Shown here: piece by piece, positions 24,091 through 36,195 of the stretch | How the letters are laid out: each line of letters starts with the position of its first letter | Position numbering within the stretch: the first letter of the stretch is position 1 | Notes under the pieces: model-generated | Databases searched by the model: none | Told to the model about the DNA's origin: nothing | What the model saw: only the letters and a program-made list of their open reading frames with translations | Source of the DNA: Fusarium oxysporum f. sp. lycopersici 4287 | Lineage: Eukaryota; Ascomycota; Sordariomycetes; Hypocreales; Nectriaceae | NCBI RefSeq assembly: GCF_000149955.1 | Contig: NC_030993.1 | Coordinates: 2,375,544 to 2,439,543 of the forward strand | Reading direction: 5' to 3' | Length of the DNA: 64,000 nucleotides | Translations under genes and position numbers: made by a program

Positions 24091-27000
24091 TCACCATCGT
24101 CGACCATACACTTCACTCTCTTCCTTTCTAGGCCGCCCTGGCCGTCTCTGCGATGAAGCCGCAGATCTACGCTCGTTGCCATTGAAGCTCTCGTTGCCGA
24201 CAGCGGAGGGATCAGCGCCAATAACAACTGGGTTCTCCGAAGATCCTGGCTTGAAGAGGTTGATGATCTCATTGATACCGAGCTTGAGAGCCTCCTTACG
24301 CATGCCACCCTCGATGGCCTGCTCGGCCAGCTCGCGCTTCTTCTCCTGCAGCTCGAGGATACGCTCCTCGACAGTCTGAGCGACTGTGAGCTTGTAGATA
24401 ATTACGTCGACTGTCTGGGTCAGACGATGGACACGATCAATGGCCTGTTCTTCGACAAACTAGCAAAGAAGTTAGCATCGTGGTATGTAAAGTGGATTAA
24501 GGATAGGAGAACATACTGGGTTCCAGAAGGGCTCGAGGATGACAACTCGGGTCGCTGCCGTGAGGTTGAGTCCTAGACTACCGCACTTCAAACTACACAG
24601 CAGGATGCGGGTCTCAGGATCGCCTCTTAACTTTCGTAGACTTTCTTCGCGCTGATCGTTCTTCATGCTGCCATCGTAACGGACAAAGCGGAATCGTTCC
24701 TTGCGGAAGAAGGGCTCAACGAGATCAAGCATAGAAGTGAACTGAGAGAAGACAATGAACTTGTGTTCCTTGACTTCACTCTGAAGAATCTTGATGAGCT
24801 CTCGAATCTTGGAAGAAGCAAGAACTTGAGGGGAGTTGGGATCGCGGGATGGATAGAAAATGCTGTCGTCTTCTTCAGACGAGACATCTGATTCATTGGA
24901 GTCAGAATCAGAGCCAGAGTCAGATCCCGAATCTGAGGCTGATGATCGAGAAACAGCTGTCGTATCAGCAGCGGTGGTATCGGCGGCCGTAGTATCGGCA
25001 TCTGTGCCTGCATTTGTGGTGTCAGCTGCATGAGATGGCCCATCGTCCAGCGTCTGGGCAGCCATGCGCTTTGTGATATCTGTCAATGATGCCAAGGAGT
25101 CATCAGAGTCAGAAGCCATGTCCGCTTTGCTTTCGTCGTTTTCAATAAAGCTGCTCAAGTTACTCTTGTCTTCAACCTTGCTCTCTTCGTCTTCTGAGTC
25201 ATCGGAGCCAATCCAGTCGCCTCCACCCTCAGCATTCTCATCTTCTTCGCCACCAGCCTTTCCTAGATGTATGGAGCCCTGCTGATCCTCGGGTACAAGC
25301 CATGAGCCTTCGGCCTCTTCTTCCTCATCATCGCTGTCAACGATGGCGTTGCGATTCCGAGGCTGGCGAGCTGTCTTCTTTGGGGACTCTGCATCCTCGT
25401 CATCACTGTCAACTACCGTGTTTCGGTGGCGAGGTCGCCCCGAGGCCTTCTTAGGGGACTCGTCGTCATCTTCATCATCATCGTCAACCTCAACAATTTG
25501 CCTGTCAATGACCTTTTCGTCAACTATTTCCTTCTCCTTGTCTTTCTTCTTGCTCTTATCCTTGGGCTTCTTGGACTTCTTGGGTCGCTCTGACCGCTCT
25601 GGCCTTACATGGTTGTTAAAGTATGCTAGGTCATCCTGGCAGTCGGAGCAGATGTCTTTGCCTGACTTGTTGTCCTCGGCACTCAAGCCTCGCCCACATA
25701 TATTACAGTCCTTAGAAACGATGCCCATACCGGCGAACATGTCAGCCATGGCATCAATGTCCGTATCCTGGGTCTTCTGGGTAGCGTCTGTCGACATTGC
25801 GTCTTTGTCCTTCTCCAGCTTGCCCTCAACCAGCTTGGGATGATTACAGGCCTGGCGTAGGCGGAGCAGCAGAGTCAAAGCGTTGGCATAGTTGACTCTG
25901 CCTTGCATCATCTGCTCGATACTTCGGTCTGCTCGAGCAGCTAATCGATCGTAGAACTTGCGCTCTGCAGGTGACAATGCAGTCGATATAGTAACAACCT
26001 TTCGTTCGGTGACCTTGAAGCTTGTTGAGGACCCCTCACCCTCGGCGGAAGGCTTACCACCAGGGTTAAGCGCGCCAGCTTCCTTGAGGATTTCTTTGGT
26101 TCTTCGCTTCATAAAGCATCGGAGAAGACTGTGTAGTCTGCGAATGGCGATGTGACCGCGGCCATTCTTCAGGGGTAGATCAATATGCTCCTTCCACTCC
26201 TTGAGATCGTCGTAGGGTCGAATGCGGAGAAATTTGACGAGGGACTGGAGTTCATCGAGGTTGTTCTGCATAGGTGTACCAGACAAGCACCATCGGTATT
26301 CGGAGTTTAGGGCGTAGCAAGCCTTGGTAGCCTTTGCATTGCGATTCTTGACTGTATGGGCTTCGTCGAGAACGACTCGCCACCAGTGCAAGCCAAAGCA
26401 TCCCGTTTTCAATCCATTCTCGGCATCTGAGGAATTGCCATGTTCAGAAACCAGGATTTGATAAGTTGTGATTACAACATCGTAGAGAGCGAGCTCCTTA
26501 AATCGCTTCGTACGATTCGGTCCATGATGTACGCAGACTTTGAGGCCATGGGTCTTTTCCACTTTATCATTAATTTCGTGTTCCCATTGTCGAATCAAAG
26601 CAAGTGGCGCCACCACCAGGGTTGTCTTTTCGATCTTCTCAAAGTGTTTCTTCCATCCAGGGGCGTCCTTAGCTGGTTTCTGGTTGGTGAGGATGAGTGA
26701 AATGGTCTGAAGAGTCTTTCCGAGACCCATGTCGTCGGCGAGAATGCCTCCTTTGGGGACCTTTCCTCGCTTTACAGGGCCAAGTTCTCGTCCTCGCATC
26801 CACTCAACTCCTTCGACCTGGTGCGGTAGTAGCTTGACCTTGAGGCCATCCACTGTGCCGTCTTTGGGATCTTTTGGATCTTCTGATTTCTTTTCGCCAT
26901 CAGCTTGGCTCTGTTCTCCACCTTCCTCTTCGCCCTCCTCCATGCCACCCTCAAGCAATGCCTTCAGATCAGCACTCGCCTTGGCAGGATCTGTGTAGAA

Positions 27001-27645
27001 AGTCTCCTCGCCGTAATGTTTTGGGGGCGCATATGAGGATGCAACTGGTGGTGCAGAGGGTGCACCTGAGCTGAACATGGGCATTGGTGGTGGCCTTCGA
27101 TCCTGGTATACCGGACCTCGAGGGCCTGTGATTCTAGCACCGTTGTTGCTGTTGCTGCTTCGGCTATCGAGGTGGTGTTCCGGTCGTGTCTTCTGCCGTA
27201 TGAAAGGGTCTGCTCTCTGCTTACGAGAGGACATCATCTTGGTAGGATGACCAAATGTGGGTGTGTTGGTTGCGCCGGCGGAATTAAAGGGGTCGTTCAT
27301 ATCTCCCCGAACTTTGCCTTTGAGCGAGCTCATACCACGGACAAGGGCAGTGATATCATCGTCGGGAGACAACTCGCGGGACGTATTCTCCCCATTCGGA
27401 GTGATGGAGTTTAGAGGCACCTTGGGAGGCGCCCGTTCGTTGACCATGGCGCCGAGGTCTCGAAGAGCAGTAGAATCGCTGAGACGTGTCTTGGAATGCG
27501 TTTGGCGTGGGGCAAGTTTGGAGAAGTCAGGTTGTTGTTTTGATGAGAGGGTCGTTTGTGGTTTAAATGCAAAACGACCACCGGGCTTTGGTTTATTGAT
27601 ATGTTTATTAGGCGACCGGTTTGAAAGGTCGTCAGGGTACTTCAT
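24091..27645 (-). CDS. Snf2-family ATPase, Rad16/Uls1-like, with SUMO-interaction-like motifs (1165 aa, two exons)
   Basis: DNA-dependent translocase of the Snf2 superfamily. Exons: 24517-27645 and 24091-24459; the 57-bp intron (GTATGT, TTTGCTAG) joins FWNP to FVEEQAIDRVHRL inside helicase motif VI. The ATG at 27645 is preceded directly by an in-frame TGA. Order of parts: disordered basic N terminus (1-260); lobe 1 with GLGKT (307-311) and DEAH (427-430); a C4 zinc motif CNIC/CSDC (about 655-680) where Rad5/Rad16/Uls1 relatives carry a RING; a long acidic, Ser-rich insert with three similar hydrophobic-plus-acidic motifs; lobe 2 beginning KFIVFSQFTSML; and a tail with an AT-hook-like RRPGRPRK. 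The SUMO-type motifs suggest an Uls1-like role on SUMOylated chromatin proteins, which is inference. A simple repeat ADTTAADTTAADTT lies in the insert. Confidence 0.93.
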
Positions 27646-28599
27646 TCATACGCCGGGCGGTGAGTGTCGTCGTGAGGGTATGTGCAGTTTGGTGAAGCCG
27701 TTGAGTACAAGGGACTTTGCATGAGTGTATCGTTTATCGTCCAAAAATGACATAATGAATTGCCCCAGCAACGGATTGAGGGTGTCATAATAATGAGTCT
27801 TCAGCAGTCCAAGTTTTGGTGAACGGTATCTCTGATATTTATGTCACTAGCGCATAACCCCTCTATACGTGGCCCGCGTAAAGCACTGTGAAACAGGTAA
27901 CCCCGCGGTACTGAAGGTCCCCTTCTACCTGTACTGTCATTGGACCCTGTTCATAAATAATCTTATGTATTTTATGCAAGTCTGATCTCAAGCTTTGAAG
28001 TCATCAGTAGCATCCACCAATAATGAGCCATCCTTGACGTCTTACAGTCTGAAACCTCACTCTCATAGAATTTGAGTCCGTAACACAGCCATAATCTTTA
28101 TTAAGTGCTCTTCACAGCGTGCCTTGGATCTATCAACATGAAAGCATTGTCTAACCATTTACTCACGTCTTGTTCACCTGAGACTTAATGTCATTGTCTT
28201 GAGATTTGTGAAAGAAAGGCCTTGAAGGTATAGGCAATAAAATAAACCATTGACTACAAACAGCCCTGGTGATGATAGTTGCACTTCTATCAAGACCAAT
28301 ACACACACTTTTGACCCTTGTTCACTCCTGGATAGTATTAAATCATCGACAATCACGTTGAACGAAGTCAGGTTGTCATAGTTCGTGAGAATGGGGTGAA
28401 GGATGCAGAACTCTTTAGACTTGAAAGCTCGTTCATTCTTACAAGAACTCATAATGCAGATATCCTGTCCATCAATTCCCCCCTCCCCAGAGTACGGAGC
28501 AATTTGGAACCTTGGAAATGATAACGCTCAGCAATAATTAAAGGTGATTTTCCTCTTCCACAAGTCCTCCCGTTATATACAGCCCGGCCTCTTTGCTTA
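27646..28599. other. Intergenic region upstream of the Snf2-family gene
   Basis: This lies between two minus-strand genes. It should hold the Snf2 gene promoter and the 3' untranslated region of the Asterix-like gene. No protein-like frame. Confidence 0.45.
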
Positions 28600-29214
28600 C
28601 TATGCCAGAGGGACAGGGGCAGGGGCCTCGGTACCAGAGGCCTGCTTACCACCGACGGGAGGGAGGAACATAGGGAGGTAAGTAACAGCAAGGGCCATAA
28701 CTGCGCGTCCCGTTAACACGTATTCTCGATTCTCGAATGATAAAGGGGTGGTCTTACTGGACATGCCAACGGAGAAGTATCCAGGAGTGGTGGAGTTCTT
28801 CTTCGAGTCCTCGCTCTCGCCGAGCCAGCTCTGGATAGAGAAGACAACTGACGCCCTATTACCAAGCCTTGTTAGCAACCCGGCCGCATATCATATCTCG
28901 CTTCGATTCGCATCGCATCGCATCGCGCCACATCTCTGCATCCTCAAGGCTCGTTTGGCAAACGTACCATCCAACCATCTTGTTGCGCGTAAACATAGCA
29001 GCCATTGGCAGGGTAGTAGACATCGTTGAGGAGAGATCGGTCGAGTCACCTGAGCCCTTGGGCTCTTGGTAAGGGACGACTGTCACGCAGTTAGCTTCAA
29101 GTCGCAATCGTGATGATCGAATTGTGCTTCGTGCGCAAGGTGATTGACTGATACTTAGAGTTGGAGGGTAAACGTACTCAGGTCAACTCTTCTGGGGTCC
29201 TTGGTAGGCGACAT
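28600..29214 (-). CDS. Asterix/UPF0139-family ER membrane protein (115 aa, four exons)
   Basis: Homologue of Asterix (WDR83OS, UPF0139), the small subunit of the PAT complex that shelters nascent transmembrane helices at the ER translocon. Four short exons had to be joined by hand: 29178-29214, 28968-29079, 28758-28855, 28600-28700. Every junction has a GT donor and AG acceptor, and the frame is continuous. The protein starts MSPTKDPRRVDLIVPYQEP, has the family's DPRR and a hydrophobic stretch from KMVGWASVVFSIQSWL, a conserved N-S-rich turn, and a second helix IMALAVTYLPMFLPPVG, ending in a short Pro/Ala tail. The length is typical of the family (about 105-120 aa). No single frame exceeds 100 residues here, so automated callers may miss it. 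Confidence 0.88.
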
Positions 29215-29700
29215 ATTTGCTGCTGTGAATGAGGAGGAGTGACGGTTGTTCAATGGTTGTCGCAATTACCTCTTAGCTCGCGCGACCTGTCGTCTCGGGG
29301 GAGGCTTGAGTTGTGGCGCTTCCTTGAGTGGGGTAGCGTGGCGTAGAAATGACCTACCTAAATAGGAAATGGCTTCTCATACAACAGGCACATCATTACA
29401 TTCTCTGCCTACGATCGAAGAATCAGTTATCAACAGTAGAGCATGAATATTCACATTATAGAAGCTCTTCACCAGTCGCGTTACCCCGGGGCAGAAATTA
29501 GAATGGATGAATTCAGACATCTCTTTCGTGTATATATACATAACGGGTATCCTCCCAGGCCATCAGCAGCGTACTAGACATGTATCATGATAACCCAACC
29601 CAAGACAAAAACTTAACCTTGTACCCATTTCACAAACACAGCATACTCCCACGACATAAACGCCAAACCATACGCTCGCTACAACATAGGCGAGCCTTTC
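29215..29700. other. Intergenic region
   Basis: Promoter of the Asterix-like gene and the 3' flank of the large uncharacterised gene. No gene seen. Confidence 0.45.
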
Positions 29701-32486
29701 CTACTCCACCCTAATGATAACCTTCCACTGTAATGCGCCAGCTTCACGAATAGCACAAGCCAGGCATCCTCGCTTTCGTCGACTGATGATGGCGTTCCAG
29801 CCCTTTTGGGCGCAAAGAGCACGAACCAGGATTTCCATGTCGGAGCCAAACTGTCGTTTTCTGGACTCGAAATGCATCTGTTCCGCAGCAGGAAAACTAC
29901 CTCTTCGCTGAACAATATTATACTTTGAGGTAAGTCTCTCAATCGTGGGAGATTGAGGAACCTCGGACAAGTTGGTGATACAGTCAATAACAAGCACTCG
30001 TTCGCTACCCATACGCGAAGGTGAACGCCGGTGAGTTTGAGGAACAGCCAGAAGCTCCGAAAGGGGAGCATGCTGCCGCTTTAGAAGCTCCGAAATATGA
30101 ATAACAGTGTAATTATAATATTTGTGTAAGGGATGGCCTGACCAGAGTTAGCTGCGAGACATGGGCCAGAAACCGTTTGGTCTTACCTGTTCTGTGAGCA
30201 GGTCGAGAACCTTGCCCAAACGTGTCAGACCCAGACACATCGATCTGCTGGATTGTCGGACTTGATGGCGACTTAACAAATCGAACACGATGAGACGGCG
30301 AGCATGGATGTGCCGTAACAAAGTTAATGTCATAGGACAGGGAGAATGAGAAGTTCTCAGCCGTAAATCCGTCAATCGACACAGCAAAGTTGACATTGGC
30401 TGGGAATGACAGCAACTCGGGTTCCTTGTTGCTCACACTCGCAGGGGGTGTCAGCTTGGTGAAGGGCGTGGACTGAATTGAGTTGGCCGGAGAAAGAAGC
30501 TCAAGCGACCGTAAAGTAACGCTGATCAACGGTGGCGGCGTAGAGTAGTTGTTCTCATGGGGAATTATAAAGTCGGCAGGGAACACAGAATATTCATCGG
30601 CATCTCCGAGGATGGATGATTCTCGTTCAACGCGCTTCTTTGCCCAAAGTCTCGCTTTCTTGCCCAGATGCGCCTTGTCCTCTGCTGTCTGTTAGCTTAA
30701 TGCCCATCTCATCCGATACATAACACCTACCAGCCACTTCTTCTACTTCGATGTTGACCCAACCTTCATCTATGCCCAGGGGCAGAATGTCGCTGGAAAC
30801 CCATCCCATACATTCGGCTGATCCCTGACCTGCCGCAATAACTCGGCCCACGATGCATGACGTGCTCCAAAAGCTCTTGCCAGAATAGACGAAACCTCCA
30901 CAGAGGTTAGCGAACGAACCCAAACGCTCCATGGCTTTGCTATCGTTTTCGAGAAGCGTGGCCATCAGGAAATGGCACATGCCATCTCCAGGGAGTACCA
31001 GACCATAGATATATGATTTCGAAAGCCATCCGGAGGGGTGAAGCGCCGCTGCAAGCTTTCGTCGCTGTGGTCGAGTCTTGTCCTTCTGACTACCAGGACG
31101 ATCCCAGGCACCAAAGTAAAGTCCCCGCTTAGATCCATTCGACTCGGAAGACTTTAATGATCTCTCAGAGGCATTCGTAGATGCAGGCTTAGGCACAGAA
31201 TTAATAATCGATTGACGAGCGTTCTTCGCGATAAGTCCCTCGTATGTGTCGATGTTGGGCCAGAGTAGCTTCTTCGCAAAATGGGTAAGCCCATCTACCT
31301 GCTGTTGTGGGTTGCGGCCTTTAATAGTATAGGTATGGCTTGCTGTCGTCTTGTCTTCATGATGTTGACGGACGATAAATTTACTGAAGAGGGCGCCTAG
31401 CCAGCCGGTCGCAGGCGGAGGAGTAGTTGTTCCCTTTGTCTCGGAAGCGTCGCTTGGTGGATCCTCTTTGATTTTCTCAATCTCGATATTGTCGAGCCAG
31501 CTCCTGGCAAGATGAAGCGACCACTTGACCATGGGAGTGGCGGCTCTTTCGAAGTGAACAACATCTACAGGTCGGAAAGCTTCGACTCCATATTCTTCAC
31601 CCTCGGTGATGGCATCTAATCGAATGAGGAGTTCGGTGGCAACAAGAATCTGCATGAGAAGCCAATACTTCTCCTCGGCCCGTTCGCCGGCACTACTAGC
31701 GTCGTGGATGGAAGAAGTATCCTCAAGTTCATCATTGTCTTCACCTCCCCAAAGAATCTGACCCAATCTGATCCTCCATTCGACATGGGTGAAGTCAAAC
31801 CAAACATTGGCGGTGCCAAGACACTTGATCAAGGCATTAATCTGGTTGGTCAAGCTATAGTGGTCGCGCTTATCGACAACGGAATTGCATGGCCGCATGA
31901 AAGTGTGAAAGAGATCCTGATAAGTCTGGACGGAAGTTTTCTTTCGAAGATCATTGACCCGGTATAGCTCGGCGTTTCGCTTGAGACGATCTAGCAGCTC
32001 TGTCTCAGGGAGACGACGCAGGTAGCCCAGAGAGGAAAGCATGCGCTCACGTGCCTCCACAATGGCATGGGCCTTTTTACCAACGCTGTCAAAGCCGAAT
32101 TGCTCTTCTTCGAGGGCATCGCCAACGGCGAGTTCGAGGGCAGCTGAGAAGCCCATGGTACCCTTCTCTAGACCTTGCATGCTCAACATGTTGGGACGTT
32201 CCCGACAGCGGATGAAGAAATGGGCCTTGCGAGAGTCAACGGCCTGTGCCCGGGCAGCGGCATCCTGATTGAGATCTCGAGTTAGATGAGGCCATGCTGT
32301 AAGACCACTCCAAGCTCTATCTTCAATTTGGACATGATCAGTGAGGTCGCGAATCTCCAATGCCTCATCAAAGGGGAATGCGACGCTGGGATTAGGGGCG
32401 CCAGAACAGTGGCCCTCGCTACGGGCAAAGTACTGAGGGGCTCCAGAGAAGAGCTTCTCGATCTCTGAGTCGGTAAGAGTAGACAT
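29701..32486 (-). CDS. Large uncharacterised fungal protein (895 aa from the first ATG, three exons)
   Basis: Exons, in gene order: 30731-32486, 30187-30681, 29701-30137. Both introns are 49 bp with GTAGGT/GTAAGA donors and CTAAC branch sites. The spliced frame crosses both cleanly (EEVA-EDKAHLGKK; HRTG-HPLHKYYNY) and the total is exactly 896 codons. The ATG at 32486 gives MSTLTDSEIEKLFSGAPQYF. The frame stays open upstream to an acceptor-like site at 32811, adding about 108 Pro/Ser-rich residues without an ATG, so translation may start in an upstream exon. Residues 1-640 are helical with conserved Trp/Gly patches (YIYGLVLPGDGMCHFLMATL). The C-terminal 150 residues include a basic, Cys-containing segment (RRKRGCLACAIREAG). 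I recognise no catalytic motif and no family. Single-copy character and length suggest a conserved filamentous-fungal protein of unknown role. Confidence 0.85.
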
Positions 32487-32810
32487 GATTCTATTCAGCT
32501 TCAAGACGGGCTTGGACGGAGGAGAAGTGGCATTTTCCTTGTCGGACAAGGCACCCGAGTTCGGCAGAGGAGGTGGAGGAGGAAGAGGCTTGTTCTGATC
32601 TGGTGGTGAACGCGGGGAAGTGAGAGCCCGTGGTGGTGAGTGTGACGGCGACTGTGACGATGAAGGCGTCTTAGTCCCTTGAGATCTGCCTGTAGAAGTT
32701 CGAGGTGGGGCTTTACGACGGAAGCCTCGGTCGGGAGGAGCGGCGCGTGGCGGAGGAGAATGCGGGGAGGAAGAGAAGGCTTTGGTTGGACTTGTAACAG
32801 TTGATGTTGT

Positions 32811-33271
32811 CTGTTTGCAGCGAAGGGAGCAATTAGTTCTGAGACAGAAGTGCAGTACAGTACAGTACAGAGGGGGAGGGAAGCAATTGAGGGAACAGAC
32901 AGGGTCACAAGGAACTAAAATATAGTGCTAAAAAGGAAAAAGAGTCACCGAGTCAATTGACATGAATGACCGGACATTGGACCATCATGACATCTCTAAG
33001 CCGGATAATACCATCGGTCAAAGGCGCCCCCGAACTGAGCCCATTGAGGGGCCAATTCAGGGCCCTGAACGGCAATCGCATGACCTGAGAGAGAAGATCG
33101 CCCTAGCACGCGACAGTGGTTGGCTGGCCTGAGCTGGGCTGAGCAGTGGTCTGATCTTCCATTGTCTCTCAGAATGCGCTTTGATCAGGGATGACTTGCA
33201 GTTATGAAGGAGATGGTGGGTGTCTCATCAGGAATAATTCCAGTAAATAACTTATCAAAATCTTGACTTAC
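32811..33271 (-). other. Candidate long intron (461 bp)
   Basis: On the minus strand a GTAAGT donor follows GGAGAT at 33272, and an acceptor CAAACAG ends at 32811. Both flanks are in phase 0, so the flanking frames would fuse without a break. 461 bp is several times longer than the other introns here. If it is not an intron it is the promoter of the downstream gene. Confidence 0.4.
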
Positions 33272-33685
33272 ATCTCCGTTGCCCTTTTCCTTGTCTCGCC
33301 CAGTTCGATCTTTTACACGGTTCCTCGCTCGTGCAAGTAAACCATGGAGTAGATAGTCTGGCCTTGTAAAACGACCCCCGGTTGATGCAGATGCACCAAT
33401 GGCACCAGAATCGTCAATGAGATCGTTCTCATCGTTTTCGTTTGGAACATCTCCATCAGCAATTGGAGATTTGGTCGATATTATGCTGGTGGTGGCTGTA
33501 GTTGTAGTTAATGTGGCGCCGCTCTGGGGTAGTAGTAGTGCCCGGGACCTTTGCCGTTCATGTCGCTTTTGCGACGGCGCATCCTTATTCTCAGCAGTCA
33601 ATTTTGGCCCTGATTTGTTGGTGGTGTCGCTGAAACTGCTCGTGGCAGATGGCCGTGGAGACGGCCTTGGTTTGCTCAATGGCAT
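33272..33685 (-). CDS. Candidate 5' exon (138 codons) of the large uncharacterised gene
   Basis: The frame from ATG at 33685 reads MPLSKPRPSPRPSATSSFSD, then a Ser/Thr/Lys-rich disordered stretch, an acidic patch NENDENDLIDDS, and a basic helix-like segment RPDYLLHGLLARARNRVKDR. It reaches a good GTAAGT donor at 33271. Joined to the frame opening at 32810 it would give a 1141-residue protein with a disordered N terminus. If read through, it would end at 33185 as a 167-residue protein. I cannot decide between an N-terminal exon, a separate small gene, or chance. Confidence 0.4.
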
Positions 33686-36195
33686 ACTGTGATCTTGTTG
33701 CGATGGATCGCGGGTCTTCCATGTAAGAACAGTTAGTGTCGACGCAATGCGGGCATCCGCCGCCGAAGGATCAGATTGATCTTGTTGATCGTGGGCAGGT
33801 CGACCTGGATACAAGCACCATCAAGCCCACTCCGGATAAAGGAGACAGGCTATAAAGCAACGGCTTCTTGTTTGATGGGTTTCTCTAACTACTGCCGCCG
33901 TCAGTCAGTTAGGTGCTCCTTTGTCTGCGTTGCGTGGGTTGTTGGACTGCGGTCTGAACTGGCACCAGAACATCCAGCTTTCAACAACTCCCCAGGCATT
34001 TGTATTGGAATACGAAAGGGGACTCGAGGTTCAAAAAGATGACTCGGCGGAGAACAGAATGGAGCCATTGCTGTCATTGCATCCGTATTGCTATACAAAT
34101 ATAGGTCTTTGTTGGTTGATCCACGTACGTACGTATGAATATGCTAAGCACACAATGCTTTCCCTTTCCAGGAGTTCAACGGCTGTCTCAGGTCATTGGT
34201 GCACAATCCCATGCAGCAGATATAATCCCCTCTCTCCCGAGTCTCTCTTGTGTCCGCTTCTTTTCTTGTTCGTGCAACATGCAGCTGTCCCCACGCGTGG
34301 ATATCCAGGAAGCCTTGGAAGCGTGGGCCTTGAACCAACCTGGACGATCGTGGATTGCTGTATGTACCTGGGTAATATGGGTAAAACGGAAGATCTGCGA
34401 TTCGAATCGATGTGAGTAGATACAGGTCCGAATCCAATATGGAAGCCGGCATAGCACCCAGGACCCGGTCTATATACATACTGTATGGTACAGTCCTGTA
34501 CGCTCCAGTCTTACAGAGCAGCGGAGTGCGGAATACCCAATGATTAGAACAGAAGTTTCAAAGGCCCCCGGCATACGTGGGCAAGCATTGATCCTTGCAA
34601 GAGAAGGTGGACGCAATCTATCAATCATGCCAGAGTTCGTCTGCCGTACGAATGTTGGCAAACATCAAATTAGACTCACTAGTGTGTGTTACATGGGAAA
34701 CATGCTAAGAAAGTTATACTTAGCCCTTGTGATGTGCGTCAAGACCCGACTATAGAGTTCATTATGTAACAAGGTAGGTATATGAACTGCTACGGTCGAT
34801 GTTGTCGTAGAATGGCAGCACTGTACGTAACCAGGGTTCATTTCCTGTCATCCGGAGGGAGGCCTTTTTAGCCTCAAACTCGAGAATCCTGATGCTGGAA
34901 GTTGCGGGAGTTTGTGGGCCTCTCTGGCGGAAGCCAATGTATAAAAGTGGAGGGAGTAAGACGACGTGTTTCGAAACCGCCGTTGCGAGAAGCGAACCAG
35001 GGAGAATTCGCCGCTTCGGCAAAGGCCTGGCATTGTAAAGCAAAAGTCACAAGACAAGACAAGGTATAAATAAGCCTTTCAAGGTGAATAAACGGTCAAG
35101 TTGGAAATCCCTCGTTAGTTTCGGAATGTCATCTTGCCGAAAATAGTACAAATCATATCGGAACTTTAGATCGATATCGCGCTTGGTCAGCAACATTAGT
35201 TCTGATAATCTGAGACTTGGGACTTCTTGAGATCAGACATATGATCGATACTTGACGTGTTTGCCATTGACCATGTATCAGCCTTGCAGTCCTTACAACC
35301 TTCTTCCAAGTCAGAGTAACCCTGAATGTTGAGCGTTTTCGTTACCCGCATACGGATACTGGTCAAGGATAAGGACGTGCGCACGTATTTTGTACGTGCG
35401 TTCCGTTTTTCCTGCGCTGCCCCGTATGAACCTTGTTTGTTATTGACCAAGCAGAAGGAGCTCACATTCGCAACTTTGTCCGTTACAAGTTTGGACCGGA
35501 AATGCTGCTCAATTGTGTTGGTAGCCGATATCTATGTGTGATCCTCAATTGTCATGACCACCATGAGGCCTTTCCGTGAGCTTTTCCAACGGCTCCTAGC
35601 GTTTCCACTCCGGCCACCACCATTTTCGTCGTCAATGGGGCCCTTGTGAAACAAGGGGCGCAATCCAGCTGTAATTGTTCGGCCCATTAAACCTTCGAAA
35701 CACGCGGCTACTTACAGCTACGGATTTATTTGCCTTTCCCATCCCAATTGTTCATGCCGGACATTGGGCATCGCGCGGACCCCGTGATAGTCCCGTAGTG
35801 ACGGGAAGCACAGTAAAAGGAAATCGGGTAACGGGATAGCCGCGAGGGCGCAGACTCCAGCCCACTTGACCCATGTTGGTATGCTTCTCTTCTTCTTTCT
35901 TCCCTTCGAGGCATGACAGAGATGCCTGCACTTCCCCCAGCCTATGTGTATCAATCGTAATTTCGTTCACGATGTCTTGCCTCACTCAAGACCATCCCGA
36001 ATGCGACATACCAGTAATGATCCCTGCATCTTGTCGATTCCACGGCCCGTCACGCTCCCAGTTGATCAGTCGATGAAACAGAACATCTTTCTTGAATCAA
36101 GGTAAACTGCTCCCCTAGCCCTTCAGCGGAAGTCGGTAAGTGGGAGATCTGGGACGCCCAGGCATTGGTAAGACTTAATATGCATGTTTCGTAGC
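33686..36195. other. Intergenic region of 2.5 kb, no gene recognised
   Basis: Several frames of 60-160 codons overlap on both strands, none with convincing protein character or paired splice sites. It contains the presumed promoter of the large gene and the 3' flank of the roadblock gene. Confidence 0.4.

Noticed and set aside
32501..32908. 135-codon minus-strand frame as a separate gene upstream of the large protein
   Set aside because: It is out of frame with, and overlaps, the Pro/Ser-rich upstream extension of the large gene, and has no features of its own.
34874..35062. GC-rich structured-looking segment as a possible small RNA gene
   Set aside because: No box motifs or stable stem could be confirmed by eye.
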